From an uncultured Chitinophagaceae bacterium (GTDB lineage Bacteria; Bacteroidota; Bacteroidia; Chitinophagales; Chitinophagaceae): a DNA stretch of 5,002 nucleotides. The notes under the pieces are model-generated. The model was not told the origin of the DNA. It ran no database searches and saw only the letters and a program-made list of their open reading frames with translations. Location of the stretch: positions 1-5,002 of the forward strand of contig CAMPGT010000273.1 in assembly GCA_946885665.1 (NCBI GenBank). The letters are read 5' to 3'. Shown here piece after piece: positions 1 to 5,002 of the stretch (positions within the stretch are counted from its first letter, which is position 1; each line of letters begins with the position of its first letter). The translations under genes were made by a program, and so were the position numbers.

Positions 1-2952
1 CGCCAGCGACGTCATGATGATTGGCCGCAAACGAAGCTGCACCGCCTGTATAGTAGCGTGAATGATATCGATCCCTTTGTCCACTCTTTCCTTTGCAAAC
101 TCAACGATCAGGATGGCGTTCTTCGCCGACAAACCAATCAGCGTGATCAACCCGATCTGCGCATAGATATTATTGGTAAGGGCCGGAATGAACGTCAACG
201 TAAGAATTGATCCAAACGCGCCGATAGGAACCGCAAACAGGACGGAGAACGGCACCGACCAGCTTTCATACAAAGCGGCAAGAAACAGGAACACAAACAC
301 AATGGATATCGCGAAAATGACCGTTTGCTGGCTGCCCGCCTTTATCTCCTCGCGGCTCATGCCTGAAAATTCATAGCTATAGCCGGCGGGCAGTGTTGTC
401 GCCACCTCACGGAGCGCCTGTATGGCCTCGCCACTGCTGTACCCCGGCGCCGGCGAACCATTGATCTCGATGGAACGATAGATGTTATAGTGTGGAATTA
501 CCGCGGGCGCCTCGATCAACGTCGAGGTGAGCAGTGATCCCAGCGGCACCATGTTGCCCTGGCTGTTGCGCACGTAAAATTTTTCAACGCCCGCCAGTGA
601 ACTCCTGTAAGAGCTGTCGGCCTGCAACATTACCCTGAAATTTCTTCCATATAAGTTAAAGTCGTTGACATAGCTGCTGGCGAGGAACGATGAAAGCGTA
701 GCATACACATCGGCCACGGAAACACCCAGTTTCTTCGCCTGTTCCCTGTCCACATCGAACTGGTAGCTGGGGGTGCGCGCGTTGAAGAAGGTGAAGGCCA
801 TACCTATTTCCGGGCGCTGGTACAACTTCGCCAGGAAGTCGTTGCCCACCTTCTCAAATTGCTTGATATCGTCGGTGCTGGTCGTTCTAAGCAATTCGAA
901 GGTAAAGCCGGATGTGGCGCCAAGTCCGGGAATAGCCGGTGGAGCGATGACGAGGATGCGCGCCTCTTTTATGTCGGCAGTGGCCGCGCGTATCTTGTTC
1001 ATCACGTCCTGCGAATGCTGTCCCTTACCCTGCCGCTTCTCCCATGGATCGAGGCTCACAAATATGGTTCCTGCATTCGACTTGGTTGAGAAGCTCACGA
1101 TGTTCAATCCCGCAAGACCACCCACCACGCCTGTTTCCGGTATTTTGGTGATGCGCGCAATGATGTCGTTCAGCATTTTTATGCTCCTGGTGGTGGACGA
1201 GCCTTCCGGCATTTCATACGTCACGTACAGGCGGCCCTCATCTTCGGTTGGAATAAATCCCGACGGCTTATTTTTAAACAGCAGGAACAACCCGACGAAC
1301 AACACCACCAGCATGCCAATCACCCAGGGTGTTTTTCTTATCCACGCGCCAACGCCTTTGGCATAGCCATTCGTAACGCGGCCAAACCAGTTGTTAAAGC
1401 CGGCAAAGAATTTCTCCATCAAATTCTTCTTTGTCGATTCGTCCTTCGAAGGTTTAAGCAGTATGGTACAAAGTGCGGGTGTAAGCGAAAGCGCCACAAA
1501 AGCGGAGATCAATACGGACACGGCGATCGTTATCGCGAACTGCTGGTACAGCCTGCCCACGATACCGGGGATGAATCCCACAGGGATGAACACCGCCGCA
1601 AGAATGAGCGCAATGGCGATAACCGGCCCGGAAATATCTTTCATCGCCTTCTGCGTGGCCTCCTTCGGCGAAAGTTTTTCATGATCGATATTATGCTGCA
1701 CAGCTTCCACCACCACAATCGCATCGTCCACCACAATACCTATCGCCAGTACAAACGCGAAAAGCGTAAGCGTGTTGAGCGTAAAGCCCAGCGGACCGAA
1801 CAGCACGAACGTACCGATCAGCGACACCGGGATGGCCAGCACGGGAATCAACGTTGCCCTCCAGTTCTGCAAAAACAGGAACACCACGAGCACCACCAGT
1901 ATCAGCGCCTCCACAAGCGTGGTGACCACCTCGTTGATCGAAGCCTTTACAACGGAAACCGTTTCAAGAGGCACCGAGAAATCAATGTCTTTCGGAAATG
2001 ATTTTCTCATTTCATTGAGCCGCGCCATCAGGCCGTTGTAGGTGTCCAGCGCATTGGCGCCCGGCGCCTGGTAAATCAGCAGGAACGCGCAGGGGCGGCC
2101 ATTGGCGTATGAGCTGATACCATAGTCGAACTTGCCAAGCTCAACATTGGCAACGTCTTTCAGATAAACGATGCTCCCATCGGCGGGCCGGCTTCTTACA
2201 ATGATGCTCTCGAATTGCTCTTTTGTATTGATACGGCTGTTGGTGAGAACGCTGTACTCGAATGTTTGCGAGCCAGGCTGCGGGTTACCGCCCACTGTAC
2301 CGCCGGGTATTTGCAGATTTTGCTCCTGCAGCGCCGCGTTCACTTCCTGCGGCGTGATGCCCAGTGCGGCCAGCTTATCGGGGTTCAGCCAGATGCGCAT
2401 GCTGAAATCATCGGCGCGCGCAAACACGTCGCCCACACCTTTTACGCGGCTCACGGCATCCTTCACATACATGTTCACATAGTTGCCGATAAACTTTTCA
2501 TCGTGGGTGCCGTTGGGTGAAAAGAATGCGAGCGCCACCATGATGCTCGGGTTTCTCTTCCTAACGGTGAGGCCCAATCGCTTAACGGCATCCGGCAGTG
2601 TTGGCTCGGCAACGCTCACGCGGTTCTGTACGTCGAGCGTGGCAATGTTGATATCCGTTCCCACCTCAAAGTTCACCGTGATGCTGCTTTGCCCGCTGCT
2701 GGTGCTGTTGCTCGACATATACGTCATGCCCGGCGTACCGTTCACCTGCGTTTCGATGGCGGTGGTGGTGGTTTGTTCCACCGTTTGCGCATCGGCGCCG
2801 GTAAAATTGCCGGCGATGGAAACCGTTGGCGGTGAAATGTCGGGATATTGGGCGATGGGTAAATTAATTAATGAGATAATTCCCACCAGAACGATCACTA
2901 TCGATATGACAATCGCCGTAACCGGTCTTTTAATAAAAGTATCTGCTATCAT
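1..2952 (-). CDS. RND multidrug efflux pump, inner-membrane permease (HAE1 family, AcrB-like), 3' end cut by window
   Basis: This is the proton-driven pump of the tripartite complex; it acts in the inner membrane as a presumed trimer. The 984 visible codons are open throughout; AcrB-type pumps have about 1,050 residues, so the end of TM11 and all of TM12 are missing. The ATG at 2952 is fixed by an in-frame TAG directly before it. The N-terminus (MIADTFIKRPV) and TM1 (about 10-29) are typical. A porter domain follows (MRIWLNPDKL at 185-194, GANALDT at 298-304), then TM2-TM6 (about 342-495), TM7 (541-560), a second porter half (GFIPTEDEG at 565-573) and TM8 onward from about 874 (AALYESWSVPFSV at 892-904). 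The AcrB proton-relay residues D407, D408, K940, R971 and T978 match D409, D410 (GIVVDDAIVVVE), K944, R974 and T981. The switch loop and deep pocket differ from AcrB, so the substrate is not predictable. No Shine-Dalgarno is seen; the leader has a run of seven A. The family call is near certain; the substrate is unknown. Confidence 0.97.
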   Translation of the reverse strand, partial: MIADTFIKRPVTAIVISIVIVLVGIISLINLPIAQYPDISPPTVSIAGNFTGADAQTVEQTTTTAIETQVNGTPGMTYMSSNSTSSGQSSITVNFEVGTDINIATLDVQNRVSVAEPTLPDAVKRLGLTVRKRNPSIMVALAFFSPNGTHDEKFIGNYVNMYVKDAVSRVKGVGDVFARADDFSMRIWLNPDKLAALGITPQEVNAALQEQNLQIPGGTVGGNPQPGSQTFEYSVLTNSRINTKEQFESIIVRSRPADGSIVYLKDVANVELGKFDYGISSYANGRPCAFLLIYQAPGANALDTYNGLMARLNEMRKSFPKDIDFSVPLETVSVVKASINEVVTTLVEALILVVLVVFLFLQNWRATLIPVLAIPVSLIGTFVLFGPLGFTLNTLTLFAFVLAIGIVVDDAIVVVEAVQHNIDHEKLSPKEATQKAMKDISGPVIAIALILAAVFIPVGFIPGIVGRLYQQFAITIAVSVLISAFVALSLTPALCTILLKPSKDESTKKNLMEKFFAGFNNWFGRVTNGYAKGVGAWIRKTPWVIGMLVVLFVGLFLLFKNKPSGFIPTEDEGRLYVTYEMPEGSSTTRSIKMLNDIIARITKIPETGVVGGLAGLNIVSFSTKSNAGTIFVSLDPWEKRQGKGQHSQDVMNKIRAATADIKEARILVIAPPAIPGLGATSGFTFELLRTTSTDDIKQFEKVGNDFLAKLYQRPEIGMAFTFFNARTPSYQFDVDREQAKKLGVSVADVYATLSSFLASSYVNDFNLYGRNFRVMLQADSSYRSSLAGVEKFYVRNSQGNMVPLGSLLTSTLIEAPAVIPHYNIYRSIEINGSPAPGYSSGEAIQALREVATTLPAGYSYEFSGMSREEIKAGSQQTVIFAISIVFVFLFLAALYESWSVPFSVLFAVPIGAFGSILTLTFIPALTNNIYAQIGLITLIGLSAKNAILIVEFAKERVDKGIDIIHATIQAVQLRLRPIIMTSLA

Positions 2953-2974
2953 CTAATAGTTTTTTTCGTTGCAG

Positions 2975-3000
2975 CTTTCCCCACAGTTAAGCAGGGAAAA
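2975..3000 (-). other. Possible stem-loop in the gap between adaptor and pump genes
   Basis: The 64-base gap holds an imperfect inverted repeat. Read on the minus strand, TTTCCC pairs with GGGAAA, and the stem can extend inward through two T-G wobbles and a C-G pair to a six-base loop (TTAACT), giving about nine pairs. No T-run follows it on the transcript, so it does not look like an intrinsic terminator. It lies about 22 bases upstream of the pump start codon, with the A-run AAAAAAA between. It could tune stability or translation of the pump part of the mRNA, or be chance. Folding was judged by eye only. Confidence 0.3.
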
Positions 3001-3016
3001 CTTGTAATTCCGTAAC

Positions 3017-4132
3017 CTATTTATCCGCCGTTTGCGGGTTTGGAGCAGGCACCGACTCGATAACGGCTCCTTCCCTCAGGTTCTGCAATCCCTGCGACAC
3101 CACCGAATCACTTTCCTTCAACCCCTCGCGTATGATGATGTCCAAACCAATTGACCTGCCCGGAACAACTTTCGTTTGCGACACTTTGTTACTGTCGCCG
3201 GGTACATACACGAAGAACTCGCCGAGCTGCTCGATTAACGCTTTATGCGGGATGAGCAGGGAAGGCGTTGATGAATTATTTTTCACCTGCACAATTCCAT
3301 TCATGCCTGCGCGCAGGGTGTTCTCTTTATTGGGAAAGATCAATCTTGCCTTGATCGAACCGGTTTGCGGATCAACGGCCCTGTCGAGAAAGGCGAGCTT
3401 GCCAGGGTAAGGATATACGTCATTACCGAAAGCCAGCCTGAACGCAGAATCTGAAAGTTTTCGGTTAAGCATTTCCGTGAAATGATAAATTTCACTTTGA
3501 TCGATGTTGAAATCTACCGCCAGCTCCTGATCTGATGAAACAGTGTTGAGCAACGTCATGCCCGCGCTGACGGCCGAGCCCACTTTCACTTGCGAAATAC
3601 CGATCAACCCGTCGAACGGCGCATACACCTTTGTGTACCGCACGCTCGTTTGCACGCCCGAAATATTCGCCTTAGCCGCATCCCTTTGGCGTTTTGCCAC
3701 CTCCAGCGCTGCTTCTGCATTATCCACCAGTTGCACGGCAATGGCGTCGTGCTTTGCCAGCTCGCGGTATCTTTCCGCATCTTTTTCGGCCTTTGCCAGG
3801 TTGGCCTCCTGTGCGCTGAGGTTGGCCTGCGCCTGCTGATAGTTTGCATTGTACAGTTGCGCATCTATTGAATACAGCAACTGGCCCTTCTTCACCCTGT
3901 CGCCATCATGAAAATGGATGCCGGTGATGAACCCGCTCACCTGCGGGCGAAGCTCAACTTCATTCAATGGCCGTACCGTTGCCGGGTATTCGTCGTAATA
4001 CACCGCATGTGTTGATCTTACCGGCTCCACTACCACTTTCACAGGCGGCGGAGCGGCAGGTGCATTGTTAGCTTTGTTCTTGCAGGCCGCAGCAAGTAAA
4101 ATTGCGACGCTGATAAATATAAAATGCCTCAT
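3017..4132 (-). CDS. RND efflux periplasmic adaptor, membrane fusion lipoprotein (AcrA/HlyD type)
   Basis: This 371-residue adaptor should bridge the inner-membrane pump and the outer-membrane channel; E. coli AcrA has 397 residues. The N-terminus is a lipoprotein signal: hydrophobic residues 4-16 ending in lipobox AAAC, with C17 the predicted lipidated cysteine, then a Pro/Ala-rich linker (24-30). The order fits the family: first half of the lipoyl/barrel region (about 57-90, VSGFITGIHFHDGDRV, then LLYSIDAQLY), an alpha-helical hairpin rich in Ala/Gln/Glu (about 92-163), the return lipoyl strand (VRYTKVYAPFDGLIG at 164-178), then a beta-barrel (about 203-285, with DPQTG at 254-258 and LRAGMNG at 273-279) and a membrane-proximal domain to the end. 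The channel-contact motif at the hairpin tip has R121 and L125, but alanine (A132) where AcrA has serine. The start follows the channel stop codon by 9 bases with no earlier start available and no Shine-Dalgarno, so coupled translation is likely. A specific symbol is not justified. Confidence 0.96.
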   Translation of the reverse strand: MRHFIFISVAILLAAACKNKANNAPAAPPPVKVVVEPVRSTHAVYYDEYPATVRPLNEVELRPQVSGFITGIHFHDGDRVKKGQLLYSIDAQLYNANYQQAQANLSAQEANLAKAEKDAERYRELAKHDAIAVQLVDNAEAALEVAKRQRDAAKANISGVQTSVRYTKVYAPFDGLIGISQVKVGSAVSAGMTLLNTVSSDQELAVDFNIDQSEIYHFTEMLNRKLSDSAFRLAFGNDVYPYPGKLAFLDRAVDPQTGSIKARLIFPNKENTLRAGMNGIVQVKNNSSTPSLLIPHKALIEQLGEFFVYVPGDSNKVSQTKVVPGRSIGLDIIIREGLKESDSVVSQGLQNLREGAVIESVPAPNPQTADK

Positions 4133-4141
4133 AAAAAGATA

Positions 4142-5002
4142 TTAATAGTTGATTTGTCCCAGCGCCTTTTGAACGTCTATTTTGCTGGCCAGAAGATTGT
4201 ACAATGAATTATAATAATTGATCTGCGCCGACCGCAAATCTGTTTCGGAGTTGATGACCTCGAGATAGGTTTTGACGCCCGAGCGGTATTGCAGGTTGAT
4301 AATGTCGTACACTTCGCGCGCCAGCGACAAATTTTCTTTCAATGCAATAAAATTGGCGAGGTTGCCCTTGTAAGACGACATGGCTGCGGCGTATTCGGCG
4401 TTCACGTCGTTCTTCAGCCTTACAAGATCCATCTTATTCCTTTCGAGCTCCCATTGTGCCGCCTGTATGTCGGCTTTGCGTTTACCGCCCTGGAAGATCG
4501 GGAAGCTGAGCGTGAGCGCGGCAAATGAGTTGGGATAATTAACATCATACAATTTGCTGAACCGGTCGTTCTGGTAATTCAGGTTGTAAGCGCCATTGGC
4601 GGTTAATGAAGGCAGGTAGCTCCAACGGTTGTACCGCAGGTTGGCCTGTAACAGGCTATGCTGTGTTTGCAGTTGCCTGTATTCGATCCGCTTCGCATAA
4701 TCCACTTCCTGCAGCGTGTCCAGGAAAACTTCCTTCTCCATCTGCAGGCTGTCGAACACGATGCCCAACTGCGCCGAATCGGGATAACCCATCAGTGATT
4801 TCAGGAATTCCAGTTTCGCTTTCAGCATCTCCTCGTTCGTTTTCTTCAGCGCCTTCGCATTGTTGAGCCCAATGCTCGCCCGCTTGTAATCGGTTTTATC
4901 CGTGACGCCTGCCTTGTATTGATTGTAGGCGTCTTTCAGGCTTCTTTCAATGCGGGTGATATTCTCTCCCGACACCTTTACCTGCTGCACGGATGACAGT
5001 AC
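4142..5002 (-). CDS. Outer-membrane efflux channel, TolC/OEP family, 5' end cut by window
   Basis: This is the outer-membrane duct of the efflux complex. The frame is open to the right edge, so 286 C-terminal residues are visible. TolC-family proteins usually have about 420-490 residues, so the signal peptide and roughly the first third are missing. An in-frame GTG at 4988-4990 is not the real start, because the frame continues upstream and a signal peptide is absent. The visible part holds two matching OEP-type segments: residues about 23-75 (QYKAGV then DYKRASIGLNNAKALKK to LMGYP) and about 232-283 (QYRSGVKTYLEVINSETDLR to QKALGQ). Between them lie the second strand region (YLPSLTANGAYNLNYQ at 129-144) and the typical LSFPIFQGGKRKADIQAA (165-182). 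Long Ala/Leu/Lys/Glu helices fit the periplasmic tunnel. The stop TAA is 9 bases before the adaptor start, placing it first of the three visible operon genes. Whether a gene precedes it cannot be seen. Confidence 0.95.
   Translation of the reverse strand, partial: VLSSVQQVKVSGENITRIERSLKDAYNQYKAGVTDKTDYKRASIGLNNAKALKKTNEEMLKAKLEFLKSLMGYPDSAQLGIVFDSLQMEKEVFLDTLQEVDYAKRIEYRQLQTQHSLLQANLRYNRWSYLPSLTANGAYNLNYQNDRFSKLYDVNYPNSFAALTLSFPIFQGGKRKADIQAAQWELERNKMDLVRLKNDVNAEYAAAMSSYKGNLANFIALKENLSLAREVYDIINLQYRSGVKTYLEVINSETDLRSAQINYYNSLYNLLASKIDVQKALGQINY

Noticed and set aside
773..1366. Plus-strand open frame of 197 codons, and a second overlapping one at 859-1089
   Set aside because: Both lie wholly antisense to the well-conserved pump gene and their translations show no recognisable domain. 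They are open because of the base composition of the pump codons.
2761..2772. Four GGT repeats on the plus strand (four ACC Thr codons, residues 61-64 of the pump) as a simple-repeat switch
   Set aside because: Only four units, each a full codon, so slippage would not shift the frame. It sits in a normal part of the porter domain.
1..2952. Heavy-metal exporter of the CusA type, or a SecDF/MmpL relative
   Set aside because: The TM4 motif is GIVVDDAIVVVE with two aspartates, and the rest matches HAE1 pumps throughout (AALYESWSVPFSV, GLSAKNAILIVEFA). The metal-pump methionine pattern was not seen.
1391..2956. Series of plus-strand open frames (1391-1684, 1681-2001, 1772-2041, 2171-2482, 2215-2520, 2483-2956)
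   Set aside because: All are antisense to the pump. The Val/Thr/Ser-rich or His/Arg-rich compositions are what reverse reading of membrane-protein codons gives, and several overlap one another.
2975..3000. Rho-independent terminator after the adaptor gene
   Set aside because: The stem is weak, with two wobble pairs, and is not followed by a T-run on the transcript. Ending transcription here would also cut the pump off from its operon.
3132..3871. Plus-strand open frames (3132-3410, 3543-3839, 3590-3871) and a minus-strand frame at 3604-3864
   Set aside because: All are shadows of the adaptor gene. The minus-strand one is simply another frame through the Ala/Gln-rich hairpin.
4289..4866. Plus-strand open frames at 4289-4528 and 4606-4866
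   Set aside because: They are antisense to the channel gene, with no domain or credible start signal.
4988..4990. GTG as the start of the channel gene
   Set aside because: The frame stays open to the window edge (Val-Leu-Ser-Ser before it), and a start here would lack the signal peptide and the first third of a TolC-family protein.

Overview
The window holds most of a tripartite RND (resistance-nodulation-division) efflux operon, all on the minus strand. Both ends are cut by the window. In transcription order, from the right edge to the left, it contains an outer-membrane TolC-type channel (5' end missing), a periplasmic adaptor lipoprotein of the AcrA/HlyD type (complete), and an inner-membrane HAE1-family pump related to AcrB (about 70 C-terminal residues missing). 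I translated the pump frame from 2952 to 1 by hand: 984 codons without a stop, frameshift or insertion.

Layout: 5002-4142 is the outer-membrane channel. After a 9-base gap, 4132-3017 is the adaptor. A 64-base gap (2953-3016) holds a possible small hairpin, and 2952-1 is the pump. There is no non-coding stretch over 100 bases, no RNA gene, no mobile element and no CRISPR array. The operon promoter, any regulator gene and the terminator must lie outside the window.

How the genes work together: the pump is a proton antiporter that should capture amphiphilic compounds from the periplasm or inner membrane. The lipid-anchored adaptor docks the pump to the outer-membrane duct, giving one conduit out of the cell. 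The substrate cannot be read from the sequence. The proton-relay residues are intact and the heavy-metal (CusA) subfamily signature is absent, so a drug, bile-salt or solvent type HAE1 pump is the best call.

Organism: a Gram-negative, most likely Bacteroidota and perhaps a Chitinophagaceae-like member with moderate GC. This is an inference. It rests on the lack of Shine-Dalgarno sequences before both visible starts, the A/T-rich leaders, the lipoprotein adaptor, and pump sequence features that differ from the proteobacterial AcrB pocket. I found nothing that amounts to a new system; the findings below are modest points.
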